Source of the DNA: Gordionus sp. m RMFG-2023
Taxonomy: Eukaryota; Nematomorpha; Gordioida; Chordodea; Parachordodidae
Reading direction: 5' to 3'
NCBI RefSeq assembly: GCF_954871325.1
Contig: NC_088775.1
Span: 9,525,561 to 9,589,560 of the forward strand
Length of the DNA: 64,000 bases
Under the pieces are notes generated by a model. The model searched no databases. It was not told the DNA's origin and saw only the letters and a list, made by a program, of their open reading frames with translations. Shown here piece by piece: positions 38,501 to 51,820 of the stretch. The position numbers and the translations under genes are program-made. The first letter of the stretch is position 1; every line of letters begins with the position of its first letter.

Positions 38501-41500
38501 CTAATTTCAGATACAACTGGGCTTAGGCCGTAGGGTATAAAATAGAAATAATATTTAATATACCTTCATTACAAGAAGCTAATCGACACAAAACAAGATC
38601 CTTCATGATGTTTATACACATATATTTCCAACCCTCCCTTTCAGTTTGTTTCAGTAAATGGAGGTAAAAGATTTCTGCTCTTTCGAAATCCTTAGATCGT
38701 CTACATTTTTTTAAAGATATAATATAAATATATTATATTATACATTGCTGTAATAGAATAATTTAAAAAAACGACGTTACTATATATTTTTTATAGATGC
38801 AAAAATATAACGCCGATACGTCTATTATATATGAACACTAATTCATTCGAGAAATGTAGCTAATTCCAGGAGGGATAGAAAGGGATGTTGGATGAAGCCT
38901 TGCATCAAAAAATTTCATAGTTTTCATTTGCAATTTATTTGTAAGACTTTTATGTTTTTTGATGAGCTTCGTTTCCCAATTCCTCTTTTTATAAAAAATG
39001 GATTATCAATTTGTTCTATACCATTCTTATCAAGTAAAATAAGTGTTCTAATAGTTAATCCCTTCTAGCTCTCAGACAAATTGATCTTTTTAGTGTTTTC
39101 GTCGTGTTAAATTGCAGAGTTTAACTTGCTCAAAACAACTTCAAAGATTTTTCTTTAAAAATCACAAGCAAATAAAATAAACCTGAAATTTTGAGAAAAA
39201 TTTAATCAAAGTTCCAAACTTACAAAAAAAAGGTCTCTAAGATTTGTAGTGAAAATTTGGGCAAAAAAATCTTTAAATCGTCGTTTTTGGGAATAGCAAT
39301 TTGCTAAAAAAAGACCAAATTTAATTAAATAGGGTTGAGAGAGGGGGGCTGCCCTTAAGCTAAAATCAGCTCGTACTTTAAAGGGCGCGCTTCAAAATAA
39401 AAGAATATTTTTAAATTATCATATTCTTACAATAAAAATTGCGCCATATCCTTTCCAACTAATTTAGCGGATCGCATTCTGCCAATCTGCTTCAAACAAA
39501 CCATGCACATTTCGGCTATTTCCTAAAATTAGAATTTTTTTAAAAAATGATTCATTGTATATGACTATTGTTAATGAAAATAGGTTTCAATGTATAGACG
39601 ATTCCGCTAAGCTTTAAAGCGCGATTAATTTATTACTGCTATTTTTTTCAAAGTAGCTATATTTCCAAAAAAAAAACTGAAGATAAAATAATTTTCGGAT
39701 ATTAAATAGGGGTTTTATCACTAACTTTATTTTAAAATTTATTTATTTTTTAAAAAATATAGAGTTTTTCTATTACAAATTTGAAAATCTCTCTCTCTTT
39801 CTTTCTTTCTCTTTATTTATATCTGCCTTTTTTCTTAAATATCAAATATTATGATTTAATTAAAAAAATTACATTTAACCATATAAAAATTCTTGAAACC
39901 GTCCTTGGAAGTTAAACAGTCTTTAAGTTTTATAAGGTAAGTGTCATTTTGAGATAATCCTATACTTTTTTCATATACCGAAATCAAATTCAAAGCGGAG
40001 GCGGATAACTGGTGAGTGTTTTCAGCGTCCCCAAATAACTGGGCTGGTAACGTGCCACAAATTTCGCCTAACTCCTACATCACGTGTTTTATAATATTAT
40101 AGTCAAATATTATGGAAAAGTTGTCAAACATTTACTAATTTTTTAAAATAAAATACTAAAGTTCATTAATCCAATATGTTTTGATAATTGCGGCACCGTA
40201 ATCATGGATACTTTTACATGTTTTGTTGGCAAATTTTTTTGTTTATAGTAGAGATAAATATTTATATCACCAAAAGTTTCGTATTGCTATTATATCATTT
40301 ACACCCTGTTGATCTCATACTAAAATAGTAAATTTAACTTATTCTGAGAAAATTTAAATGATGTGTTTATTAGGCTGTGTCCAAAAAGTTTTAAAAAAAA
40401 AATCAAAAAAACTTTGTCAAAAAACGGGAAATCAGCCATTTTTTAAAAATAGGTTAACAAAAATTCCCACGGATTAGCAAGATGTAAAAGTGCATCCCTG
40501 CATAAAATCAAGCGCAAAACTATATGTTCATAATTTCACGTTCATGCATAATCACGGTTCAAAAAAAAAATACAGCTGTTATTTGTGGCACGAAGAAGAA
40601 GGTGGATTAGTACATATGATGTCTAAGATATTTTTGCAGAAAGTAGAAAATACATTACAAATTAATGAATTCTTACGAACGACAATCACTAAAAGATCAA
40701 AAATAGGCGAATTTGTTTTGAAACATTTTGTAAATAAATTCATTATCCATTTCAAAACAAAAATATAAACACCCTTCAAGAGTTGAAAATGTTGTTATTG
40801 TTACCCTGCCTATTATTAGACTTTTTAAGATAATCCTATTTATAATATTATATAAAATATAACAAAAATAATCGTAAATTTATTACTTAAAATATATATT
40901 TTGCAAAGTCGTTATAAGTTATCTAGATAAAAATTTGTATCTTTATCTTATCTAAATACATTTTTTTATAAAATCATCTACATCTAGATACACTTTAAGT
41001 TGTATCTATATCTATTTATATATACAATTAAATGGATGCATTTTTATATAGTTTTTTTACATTTATTTCTATTATATTTAAAAATATTTAAATTCAATCC
41101 CATCTTTCGTAACAAAAAGATATTAAATATATGTCCGAGATTTCCAATTCAAGATACGTTTTAATTTAAGCAATGACTAAATATAGTTAATTAATGGTAT
41201 TAATAATAATATTTATATTATATCTTAAATTTTTAAATGATTTATAGTGATAATGATAAAAAAAAAAAATAGGATAAAACAATAAACAATAGAATCAGAA
41301 ATTTTTTTAAAAATTAATTGGATTTGGTTTCAAATGCCAGAAATAAATAATTGACACAACGATCAGGTCAATAAACTTTTTAAAGTTTCTGAATGCATAG
41401 AAAATAAAATTGAAAGATTTTACTCCTCAAGGAATATATGGATAATGATAAAAACTTAAACATCATGATTATTATAAAAATGAATTCCGTGGATTGTCCT

Positions 41501-44500
41501 AATATAAAGGTATTATTTATAAAATTATAATGATATTTTAGCATGGCCAAAACGTGTTTACGGATAAACGGGAATGCCAGACATGTAACGACAGTCCGAG
41601 TTTCTCAATTTAGAATCGGTTCCGGCTTGGTCTTTTAAGACCGGAAAATTATTTATATTATCATTTTATAACAAATAATTTATATGTAAGTTTTTCGTAT
41701 ATTTTATTTAGTTTTGATTTTCAAGTTTTTGAAATATTTTTATAAGTATTTTGAGTTCAATTAACATAGACGTAACAAGTCTTTTGGTCCACTTATTGCA
41801 AGCCTTTGACTATATTATATTTTAAAAATAATTTTGAATTAGTCATTATTTAAAAAAAAGTTAAATAACTAGAAATGGAAGTAAATTGTGATTTTGAAAA
41901 AACCGGACCGGAGCGGAATTGGGTTCTGTTAAACAGCCCCGACTAATTTATTATATCATATTTCAATAATTATAATAAGAGCATGATCTCCAATAAATAT
42001 TTTATTTATTTATTATATATATAGTTGTGATCAACCTCTAGCGCCTGTTTAGCATAACCCAATAAATGAGCCTTATTTTTGAGAGAATGTGATTCGCGTT
42101 TAGCTATCATAGGATTGTTATCAATGGCTACACTTTCAAAATCTGCATTAACGTCGCGCATTGTCATACGCGAACAGGAACTCGATTCGTTATTGGCCCT
42201 CGTTTTATCCGTTTTTTTAGCGATCTTTATTTTTATAGGAGAACCCTTGTTCTTGGATTGCGTGGATGTTGGTTCGGCGTTTTGGGGGGAATCAGGATGA
42301 AGCCGAGGGGCGGGCTTAGAATGAGGATGAGATATAATATCGAAGGTGTTAAGGCAAATAATGATAATCCAAGATTGCAAATACCCCGGAGCGTATAATG
42401 CCTTAATAATTAAATAATAAAAATAAATAAATATGTATATAAGGTGGGGAGTCAATTTTGTCTTTACAAGTAGCTTACTAGAATATATTCAAGGGACGAT
42501 AGGGGGGGGGGGGTGTTTTAAAAAAATTGGGTACTTAGTTTCCAAATTCCCATATGTCTTGCCTTCCGCCGGGTCTACTATGAAAAATTTTGTAGGTATT
42601 GATGGTTCTTTTAAAAATATTTATTATCTATTTATCATCTCCGAGAGAGTTGACCGAAGAATTGGACGCATCCTTCTAAAATCTATGCCAATATTTTTCT
42701 TGATTTTTTTTAAAATGACGATGAAATAGTTTAACCATTATGGTAGATCATTTTTTTTTAAATTGGGATGGTTCAAAATCTGACATGAGTTGCTACGCTT
42801 TTTAAAAAATATTATGATCTATTATCTTAATATTAAAAGTATATGTTTTAAATCATTTCACATCTTAATCAAAATTGATAATTTTCTTTAGACAATTTAA
42901 TGAAAAATCAGATTTTAAGCCTTATTTTGGAAGATAAAATCGATTTTTTTTTTAAATATGAAGGTTTTGGTTTACACCGGTTGGCCGAATTTAGCTGTCA
43001 TAAAATATATTATAGGAATTATTATTCTTTGAAAAAAGGTGGTTGAAGTTGGATATCACATAATGTGTGTGAAAATTTTTAAATATATATATTTTTTTTT
43101 AAATAGCTCAGACCAAAAAAATATCTTTCTTCAGAAAACATCTTTATATTAATATAAATTTTTTAAGAAAAATAAATTATTTTTGAAATTAAAAATGAAT
43201 GTCTTATAAAGATAATAAGAATTGCCTTGTTATTACTGAGCATGGACATTTTACCGCTTTTTAAAATATTACGCAAAAATCTTTTAAATAGTAATGTTGG
43301 TTCCTTTTATATTTATGGGTTCTACTGAGAAAATATATGAAGAAGGGTTTATATATCTGTAAATTGCATTGTATGTGTTTTATCCGATATTATATTATAT
43401 ATACAAAAAAAATTTACGTCCAAATGATGGGACGCACGCGAAGCCCTTTGCAAAAAGTCGATAGTCTTGGACGCGATGTGATGAAAGAAAAGCGGATTGA
43501 AACAATTTTTAAGGGTAAGAGCGTAACTAACGAACATGAGGGTCAACAGCTCTAAAATGGGAACGCGCGCGTAATGTGTCTGTGCACCATCTATATCAAG
43601 CAATCGATCATAAATAGCGAGCTCAAATTTTTCGGTTATATCGTAACTAATCAGCATTTGACGTTTGTCGAGAAATAACTTGTCTTCCTTTTAATTAATA
43701 TAAAAGAACCCATGATAGTTAAGAAACAAATCAGGGATGTATGTATACGTCGTAATCGTAATGAGATATGGTATCCACGAGGAATTCGGAATCTCTCAAT
43801 TTTAAATTTTCGAAAAATCTGATTAAACCGGAAATGTATTTAAGTAACATGCATAGAGTCATTGGCGTATTTAAAGGGAGGGATATTCAACTAGAATTTG
43901 ACTATTCACCTTACCCCCCCCCCCCCGAAGTAAAATACTAGAGACCACATCTTTTTATAAAAATGATATAATTTTGCCACAAATTTTTTTTCAAATTTAA
44001 ATGTTAAATCTAAAAATAAATTTCAGGTTTAAATTTGTGTAAAATTTGAAATACATTTCCGGTCAAATCAAATTTCTCAAATTTAAAAAGTGCCCTCATG
44101 GATTTAAGAATTGGGAATCCAAATTCACACGACGTATCCCTGTAAGACATGTACACATTTTTTTTCCAAATATCATATCGACTAGATAATTCATTTTAGA
44201 GAGTATCGGATATCAGCCGATATTTCGGAGTGACGGATCCGATATAGCAAATAAGATGATTGGTCATTATCATCTTGCGGAATCGGATTGTTTTCTAAAA
44301 AAGGTAGCTGTATTTGGTATGCATTTAGAAAATAAATATCTAGATAATTGGGATTCGATTCTACCCCGCTATTTTTAATGCTTAAATATTAATAAATCAA
44401 ATTTGATTATAAAACATGATATGCCTTGAAATAAGAAATCTTTAAAAGTGAATCTAAAAAGAATATAATGGGAATTTTATAATAAAATTAACAACCTCCG

Positions 44501-46805
44501 AATCATATGCCAATGATGTTGATTGAATAAGGTCTAAATAATCAATAAACATGAGTTCCTTCAAAGAGAGGGAGATGTTAGATGCTCCGGAATGCTCCAA
44601 GAGGGTGCATAGTTTAGTCTTTAGAATTTTTTTTTAAATGATGCAAAATAAATCTCATTATTTTTTTTAGGCTTAACCGAGATTAAAAAAAATATAATAA
44701 ACCTTATTCTAAAATTTCTTATGAATATTTAACAAATAGAAATAATGTTATAACAACCAACTCTCAATAGGTGTTGGTTAGCCAAATCATAAATACAAAT
44801 GGAGGCTAACCGAAGCGTAACGCAAAAATCTTAACCTCACTCCCCTAAAAATGAAATGCTCCTTTATTTTCGGAGGCTCCTGTATTCACCAAAATTTGTT
44901 TCAGTTTCTGTTACGATTTTGGTACCAATGAATAGGATCAGAATTAAAGATGGGAGCGAGATGTGAAAACTTCAATGATAAGATGAGTCAGACGTAAGTG
45001 TGAATAAATTTTGAATTTCGAGCCGTGATCGAACGTGAGAGACTTTTCTAAAAAAATCACTGTGCGCGATTGGGTGTGTACAAAAATTTTCGGTAAATCA
45101 CGATAAAAGTATGATTACCGACATTTCTTCAAATCTAAATGATGTTAATTTTTTTTAAAAAAAGGTGCTGCTAACAGAAGGCTGAAACATTACCTTAACG
45201 CAAAATAATAACGAGATGGAAATTGTATATAATTATGATACAGAGTCTATTAAAATCATACGCTGAACAAGTCTACCTCTTGCAACAAAAAAGGAATAAA
45301 AAAGATTAGCCCCAATAGGTAAAACTATTATACACGAATTAGACAATTTCTTATTGATAAATATAACTTTTAAGATCTTCAGCCCAACAATGAATGAGAT
45401 GTGTCTATGAAAGCAAAACAATTATCATTCCGATTCTGAATTCCGATGAAGAAGCGTATTATTCAACTAACGATAGTTGTCAAGATGAAATTTATAAAAA
45501 CAAGATTCATCGATCATCAAATAAATAAAAATCATTATATTTTAAAAATTTTAGCACAAAGAAATAAATTCTTTTCCTTTTTTAATGAAAATTCAATAGA
45601 AAAATTTTGTTAGCAAGCAGCCAATTCGGCTTCCAGTCAACGATTGTATTCTATGGCCAATTGTTAAAACGAACACATTTAAAAAAAAATATCTAACACG
45701 GTTTTACAAATTGAAAGGCAAAATAAAAATAATAAAATTTTTTATCTCGAGTGAGATGGTCAAATAAATTTTTAAACCCCGGTAGTGAACTGGGTGCAAA
45801 TTTTTTTGCCAGTGTGGGTGGACTGAAAGAATTAAAAAATTAGCCCCGCGCCCATCTCTAATCGGGATTTTATTATATATTGTTTGAAAGGATAAATTCC
45901 TATTATAATGAGCTACTTATTTAAAAATATTTACGAATAAATTTCCAACAGAATAAATAATATACGCTAAAAATAAAATATTTTACCCGCGCCATTGTGT
46001 ACCCTTTAAATTTGGCTATCATTTCTCCTCGTTTTTCTTGCGCATTAATATCTGAGTTTTGATGGCCTCGCGTCGATAAAATATCGGCGAATGTAGTCAG
46101 AAATTCGCGACGAAATCGATTGGTAACCGTTTTATAGTGTTCAATCTTCTCCGCCAGCGAATTGACAAACGAATCGTGTATGGCCTTAACCAATTCAGCC
46201 AGGCTTTCGGGAAACGCTTCTATGGATTTATTTAAATCTTTTAAAACTTTCACCTTCTTGTTGGATTCGTTTTTGGGATACGCCCCAACAACCCATTTTT
46301 TATGGTCCCTATCGTTTAAGTCTGACGGGGTAACGCGGATCGATTTATCTAACGTTCGTATCTTTTTGCCGTGCTTGCAATGTAGAGGTGAGCATAAATA
46401 CTCGATATACCCGCTAAGGGTGTGATTGAAGAATAAATGGACTAACCTATACGTTTATAAAGAATATCCGGTTAGCCATTTTTTTAAAAAAAAGAAGAGA
46501 TTTTGCTGTTAAAGTTCGGTTATGGGTCAGAAATTTCTGGGGGAATACATTTTTATAATATTTCGGGTTAGTAAGCTTTGATAAACTCCATTTAATTTTG
46601 AGAAATTTAAATGATCTAAGTAGAACAAAGATCCAATTCACAAACAAACAAAATCAGGACAGGACACCGTGGCTCATTATTACTTTACATTTGAGTTGGA
46701 TCTACAAAATTCCGCCTCAATATTTTCCAATACTCTTGTTCGTTCTAAATTATCGTACATAGCGGAATTTAGCGCGTATTTTCTATTATCCATCGATTGC
46801 GAACC
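23517..46805 (-). CDS. TRAPPC10: TRAPP II complex subunit 10 (Trs130 homologue), many exons, 5' end unresolved
   Basis: TRAPPC10 is a large subunit of the TRAPP II tether and Rab exchange complex at the Golgi. Supported exons (N to C): 46805-46684 (ERTRVLENIEAEFC), 46413-45987, about 44635-44500, 43875-43750, 43690-43418 (EKFELAIYDRLLDIDG), 42400-42030 (PGYLQSWIIIICL...LKNKAHLLGYAKQALE), 40075-39900, 39530-39440 (GRMRSAKLVGKDMAQF), 33840-33555, 29430-28985, 28935-28850, 28370-28205 (ELFNGINQYEIKFSV), 27920-27530 (KRPHLYFYSLKDIDQRLLSL), possibly 26160-26050, then 25636-25469, 25075-24842, 24641-24110 and 23719-23517. The last four join in phase and match the human C-terminus closely: DHK-IEISGPW, SASFVWLLD, then YPVSKGYYPAPSIKLFKF and SSGIQYQVLP. 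Assignment is from recalled homology; the middle exon ends are approximate. The first about 150 residues were not found with confidence. Transposons fill the introns. Confidence 0.87.
25434..25453 (+). repeat. C homopolymer tract in a TRAPPC10 intron
   Basis: An almost pure run of C lies in an otherwise AT-rich intron close to the exon ending at 25469. Similar G/C runs occur near 17562, 42502, 43913 and 56931. Confidence 0.8.
28425..28740. repeat. GGCCGAG-type short repeat in a TRAPPC10 intron
   Basis: GC islands (GGGCCGAGC, GGGCGAGGTCGG) alternate with T/A runs, as in the hAT-type MITE at 8614-8957. The open frame at 28552-28734 lies inside it and has no family resemblance. Confidence 0.4.
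29820..30100. repeat. GGCCCG-type MITE in a TRAPPC10 intron
   Basis: Repeated GC islands (CACGGCCCGACCCGCG, GCCCGGCCAGCCCCGGGC, GCCCGGGCCTGCAGG) are separated by A/T runs, as in 8614-8957. Ends and target duplication were not resolved. Confidence 0.5.
30549..31609. repeat. Large inverted duplication (arms about 350-430 bp) in a TRAPPC10 intron
   Basis: The left arm begins TTGGCTCCAGAGATTTATAA and the right arm ends with the reverse complement of TTGGCCCCAGAGATTTAGAA. Matching continues through ATGAAGGAAGTG and ACTATTTCAATAAAAG, so the arms pair from about 30549-30895 with 31185-31609. A central spacer of about 290 bp separates them. The minus frame at 31544-31275 lies in the right arm. I do not recognise the encoded peptide. 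A transcript through here would fold into a long hairpin. Confidence 0.75.
32894..33550. mobile_element. MITE with CGATCCGAT/ATCGGATCGG ends in a TRAPPC10 intron
   Basis: The left end is TAGGGATTAACCGACACCG and the right side carries ATCGGATCGGTAATCGGCC and GGTATCGGCACGCCCA, which are imperfect inverted partners. A related fragment lies near 44200-44240. It abuts the TRAPPC10 exon at 33555-33840, whose splice donor I could not see, so the insertion may affect that exon's end. Confidence 0.55.
34708..35429 (+). mobile_element. MULE transposase fragment, frameshifted
   Basis: The first frame (34708-35130) holds NIIFGTDDEKALHTSIKQ followed by VQLLCTRHIKENIKNYL, the second catalytic-acid block and C/H motif of the MULE DDE domain. 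The second frame (35103-35429) continues with DLWTNNNCESMNHVFK, the conserved block after it. The two frames overlap out of phase, and the N-terminal zinc-finger part is missing, so this is a dead 3' piece. No terminal repeats were found. Confidence 0.75.
36000..36930. mobile_element. Ty3/gypsy-like fossil present as an inverted pair
   Basis: A short stretch on the minus strand (about 36200-36080) resembles the end of a Ty3-type aspartic protease (PLIIVKSDGPSLIGIN), and a diverged second copy lies on the plus strand at about 36790-36870. The arms are about 36000-36275 and 36690-36930. The element is very old and broken with many breaks. No LTRs, integrase or reverse transcriptase were recognised. 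Family assignment rests on one short motif. Confidence 0.45.
37052..38441. mobile_element. Foldback-like element with TIRs made of a 14 bp iterated unit
   Basis: The outer ends are inverted: GTCAATACTGCGAAAATC on the left and, inverted from the right, GTCAATACCGAGAAAT. Each is followed by an array of a degenerate 14 bp unit, consensus GCGAATGCATTATA, about 17 copies at 37084-37321 and about 20 in opposite orientation at 38118-38398. A core of about 800 bp separates them. This is the layout of foldback (FB-type) transposons. The core has short frames but no recognised transposase. It lies in a TRAPPC10 intron. Confidence 0.75.
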
Positions 46806-47029
46806 CTTTAAAAAAATTTTTTTTTACTCACGATAAAGATTTGTAGGTGAAATTATTGTTTTGAAATTTAATCACAGTAGCATATAGGAAATTTTCGCGG
46901 ACTTCGCCGGTCATTAATAATTAAGAGGACTTCAAAAGGGCGCCAAGTGATTCAAATGCCCCCTCCCCATACATGATTTTTTAATATTAAATTTTTCCCC
47001 TCAATAATTTTAATAGTATTAAATATTTA

Positions 47030-49643
47030 TAGTGCTGTAAACGTTACTACAAAAAAGAAACGCGTTACCGTTACTCGTAACATCTGAAAAATGGAACGCG
47101 TTGCCGTTACTCGTTACCATTTTACAAAAGGAACGCGCGTTACCGACTTTTCAAAAAAGTAACGGGCTACTCGTTACTTAAAAAATTAAATGTTATATAT
47201 AATGCAAAAAAATATTTATTTTTTTCCGACAATATATAATAAAATAAAACTATACAATAAGAACATATAAGATAAAATCTTTTTATAATAAAATTTTCAT
47301 ATATAATTATAATATGAATAAAATTATACAAAAATAATATATTATAAGATAACATCTTTATGTAACAATTTTTTATTTATTTTTAACAATTGATTTTTAA
47401 AATTTTGATCAGATAAACATGAGCGCTTAGTACTCAACATACCTTTCGCCGTGCTAAACATACGTTCAATTGGCGCAAAGGATGGAAGAGTGGTGTTATA
47501 TTTAATAAACAAAAATTTCAATTCGGGGAATTTATTAAAAATATTTAAGGAAATATCTTTATTTTGAAAAAAGCTTGAAAGATCATCTTCACAGAGATCT
47601 TCATTCATTTCCTCATCAAAATAAAAATACCATTATCTGAAAATATTCTAGTGTGTGTGTGTTGGATAAAGGAATCAAGCCTGTTCTTTCTTTATCAATA
47701 TCTTTTCTCAAACTGGAAATAAGTTCCAGCATTCTTCCTTTATTAACCTCTAATTTTATTCAGGGCCAATCCATTTTAAATAGTGGGTGAATTATTGCCG
47801 ATAGTATATAATCATCATCATAGATGTGTTTGAATCTATTGAAAATATGATAGTCAAAATATAAATTATAAGGAATATTTGAACTGTATACCTTTTATCT
47901 ATGAATTCCAGGATTGAATCAATAAGCGGCTTACAAAACTTAAAATTATTTAAAGCCAATTTTTTAAGTTTTGATATTATAATGCTTATAATGGGAGTGA
48001 GATATCCCAAATGCATATTTTCTTCGCTCTCTAAAATTGAAAGAACCGTCGCTATCGGTTCAATAACCTATAAAATCATATATATACATATTATATTTTA
48101 ATTAACACTAACCATACAATATTCATTTAAGAACGACTTGTCGTTATCTGAAAATCTATATAATCCAGATTTGTCGCAAGATTCATCAAATTTTTGGTAA
48201 GTCACCTTAATAAGACTATTTATTAATTTTACAGAGTTATAGAAAGAATTTCATCTTGTTATAACAGATTTAATCAAATATCTTCCCATATTTTCCTTAA
48301 AAATGGCTGCACAGTTAGAAGATTGCTCATGTTTATTCTACAAAACTTACATTTAGAAAATGTAATTTTTGAAATGGTTTTATAATGGACATCGTTGAGT
48401 GCCTTTTCAGTGTCAATACATAAGATTTAAAGTGTGTGCTGAACAGGAATGATGCTTAGGTAAGTATACAATACTATCATTAATATTTTGATCTTCAAAT
48501 AGATCAAATAATGGCAGATGAACTATTTCATCATCCGTTTTCTCTCCTTGTTCATATACTCTAATAAATTTTTAATAAATATATTATATAATTTTTTTAC
48601 TTGAGGGCTTTTAAATAATTTCTAGCATTATAATAAAATTACAATATGATTATAATATGTTCTTTTAGTATTAAAATTTTTATATGCAAAACTTAATTAT
48701 AATAAATTCTTAGTCATAATATTTATGTTTTTTATAAAGGTATTGCATATGCAAAAAAAGTTATTTATATTTTGATAATATACTCATTTGTATTAGTTAT
48801 AAATATATTTGTTAAATTATATATATTTTTTTAAATACCATTAAGAGTAACAAGAATACTTAAATTTTATTGTATTTTTTAAAAAATATTTATGTGTAAT
48901 AAATTTTTAAATTTATTTTATTGTGTACTATCATTAAAATAAATACATGGTTAAATAATAAGATGCTATATATATAGTATTTTAATAATAATATCTATAA
49001 TGAAATTTAAATAAATTTTTTTAAAATCATTTCATGATTATCTTTTTATATGTTTAAAATAATTATATATTAATTCATTCTTTACCTTCAAATGTTTTTT
49101 TAAGTTTGGGCTACTTGACATTGACGTTGAAATATTTGCGTTGGGACATAATTTACATTTACAAAGTGCAGACTTGGTACCATTAATTTTCTTAATTGGT
49201 TTAAAATATAATTCAAATTGGGGCCAGGGAAGGGTTAAATCTTCTTCATCTGAAGAAGTAAGTACTATGGACATAATATTCTTTTAAAATAAATTGTAAA
49301 TTAATTAATAATATCATTATATTTACTTTGAATTTTGATTGAATAATAATTTCGACTGATAATTTAACAACGAGAATTGAAAAAAATGTTGGAAGTGGTT
49401 GATATGAATTAAAACTCGGCTTAAATTAATAATATTAAGAATTAAAAAATAAAAAAAAGTAATTTTATAATACAATAAAATATGTTTTTCTTTTTATTGA
49501 TATTTTTTAAGAAAAAATATCAAGTAACGAGTAAAGTAACGTTTTGCGTTACCTTTACTCAAAAAAAGAAACGCGTTACCTTTAGATGAAGGTAACGAAT
49601 GGCGTTTCCGACGTTACTTTTTTGACGTTACTTTACAGCACTA
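47030..49643 (-). mobile_element. hAT transposon, end-complete but coding-dead
   Basis: The ends TAGTGCTGTAAACGTTAC and, inverted, TAGTGCTGTAAAGTAACG are hAT-type. Both sides carry subterminal iterations of AACGCGTTACC and GTTACTCGTTAC-like words. On the minus strand a BED zinc finger (49274-49038, LPWPQFELYF then CKCKLC...HLK) leads the transposase. The C-terminus (47608-47342) has the hAT dimerisation block LPSFAPIERMFSTAKGMLS. The middle part (about 48.5-47.8 kb) is broken into several frames. Flanking 8-mers aatattta and aattttat match only in part, so the insertion is not recent. Confidence 0.85.
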
Positions 49644-50657
49644 AATTTTATATAAAGGAGCTGTAAGTTTCTTGTAATATTAGTACATGATATATTCTTT
49701 TACGGTGCTTGTAAACTACTGCAACTACAGAGGGCAATTTTTTTCTTTTCAAAATATATAGAAAATTGCTATTTAAATGCCCGTGCGCAACCATTTAATT
49801 ATCTATAATATTAAATATTATCACCAATTTTTTTTTACAATATTAATCTAATTTAGAATTTGTCAAATTTCTTTAGTTCGTTTGGATCATTTGAAGGATT
49901 TATTTATGCAAATCTCCATAATATAAATCATATTGAATCAACAATAAACCCTGCGTTCAAGTGTTGAGTTATTCATCGCTATCGAAATCACAGTTGATTC
50001 TTGATAGAACTAATAATTTTTGATTTTTGAAAATACGCCGCAACATTTGTTTTTCAAATTTTATCATAGCGTTATCATCATAACGCTATCCCTTTGGTCA
50101 TGAGAAACTAAAAAATCAAAGAGTTTCTTATTTTACCCATAGTTTATAGTTAACAATATTTTTTGAATAAATAATATTGATTTTTTTTATGACAAACATT
50201 TAAGGATAGATGGTAAATAAAAATCAATGCAAATATTAGATCAGTGTTATGGAATAGGGTTACCAGGTCCTACTTTTTAGGACATATGTTTTTATGTATT
50301 TAAAATAATGAATTTTGAAATTTTTAAGCAGCCATTTAATATATTGCCTTATATATAAATAACATTAAATAAATCAAACTAAATTCATAAATCTTGCAAA
50401 TGGATATTTATCACTTGCAGATATTTTTTGTAATATATTTAGCAAAATTTATTGAAATCTGAACAAAACAATTAAAATGAGTATTGCATGCATATAATTG
50501 CTTTTATAAATTTAAATTCAACTATCCCTCTCATTTGTCTATTGACTAAAAAAAAATCTTTTATCGTTCGTTAGTATTATGAGCTGAAACAGGAAAATTG
50601 AAGCTTGCTATAACTAGTGGTTTACTATATCCAAGTATTATAATAAGAGAAATATTT
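49644..50657. other. Gene-free AT-rich spacer
   Basis: No exon, RNA gene or repeat is recognised here. Confidence 0.5.
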
Positions 50658-50787
50658 GACCATTTTCAGTGATGAGGAAGTTTTGTATATTCAATACACC
50701 TCCTTTTATTTGTAATAAACATGACCATTTTCAGTGATGAGGAAGTTTTGTATATTCAATACACCTCCTTTTATTTGTAATAAACAA
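50658..50787 (+). repeat. Two identical 65 bp tandem copies
   Basis: The segment starting GACCATTTTCAGTGATGAGG recurs after 65 bp with no mismatch that I can see over about 63 bp, so the duplication is recent. Confidence 0.9.
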
Positions 50788-50820
50788 TTCAAGGTTGTAA
50801 AGGGCCCTCAGTCTCAAGGG

Positions 50821-51454
50821 CAGTGACGTAGCCAGGATTTACTCATGAGGGGAGGGGAGGGGGTGGAGGGGGGTTACAAATTTCTGGGGCCACATTTTTT
50901 ATGAACACATAATTACTTATCTCTTATGCTATGTTAGGGGAATAAAAATTTTTATTTTATTTAAAAAAAACAACCATAGATGAATCAATATTTGAGGGAT
51001 TGAATTGTCCAAAAACTACTCTAGGTTTAAAAACTTCAATTCTAAACATATTAGCAATCTCCTTTACTTTCTCATATATTTCATGAAATCTTTCATCCAC
51101 ATTCTGATATTTGTTAATATTTCAACAATATCCTTTGCTCTATTCATAACGTCCCTTAAATTCAAATTAATTTTTTGTAGCATTTTGCTAAAATCATATG
51201 TATAATTAAATAAAAGATAAGCACATTGTATTGATATTAAAATTTATGGCTTAATAATAGCTTGCAAAAGATTCTCAGCATCTGCTGAATTTGATATATA
51301 AAATCAGTGCTGCAAATACAACATCATATAATTTATTTAAAAAATATAAAAATTATCAAATAAATACTGTAGATCAATTATTATTTATAATAAATTAAAA
51401 ACATGTTTTTTTTAAAAAAAATTATTTATGGGGAGGGGGGGGGCTATGCCACTG
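50821..51454 (-). mobile_element. Deleted hAT element (DUF4371-type) with CAGTGACGTAGCCAGG end
   Basis: The left terminus CAGTGACGTAGCCAGG and right terminus CTATGCCACTG are the widespread animal hAT ends, each next to a G tract. On the minus strand (about 51190-51020) the helical peptide KINLNLRDVMNRAKDIVEIL resembles the DUF4371-hAT middle region. Flanks ctcaaggg and gtcagggt match partly. It is internally deleted and non-functional. Confidence 0.6.
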
Positions 51455-51562
51455 GTCAGGGTGCTCTTCTGAAATATAGATAAGTGATATAAAATATAAG
51501 GTGCTAAATCTCAAGGTAATGTTTATATATAATGAAGCAACTATAAAATACAGTGTCAATTA

Positions 51563-51820
51563 TCATATATAAACCTCTCTATCTGTCATTTTTTCCTTCA
51601 ATGGGGTAGCAACATTTTTAACAATAATTTGTAACTTTGAAGTTGTCAAAGATGATTTGGCGATCAGACTTTCCATTGAAGCACATCTTAATATGACAGC
51701 ACATATTAATATTCTATACCCAAGTGTATAATTATCACTCTCTAATAGTTTTGACTCAATATCATTGCAATTTTTTAGCCATTTTTGCATTTCCAGTTTT
51801 GAGATTTTGTATTGCTCAAA
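51563..51820 (-). CDS. Possible exon of an unrecognised gene
   Basis: The open frame reads from about NFEQYKISKLEMQKWLKN to TPLKEKMTDRE and is helical and soluble-looking, unlike transposon debris nearby. An AG lies just before its start and a GTTTAT follows its end. I recognise no family and could not find joining exons, so it may be chance. Confidence 0.25.
   Translation of the reverse strand, partial: FEQYKISKLEMQKWLKNCNDIESKLLESDNYTLGYRILICAVILRCASMESLIAKSSLTTSKLQIIVKNVATPLKEKMTDREVYI

Noticed and set aside
46840-46925. Upstream TRAPPC10 exon (TGEVRENFLYATVIKFQ)
   Set aside because: The peptide is suggestive of the preceding region, but the donor after it (phase 2) does not fit the next exon start (phase 0), so it was not included.
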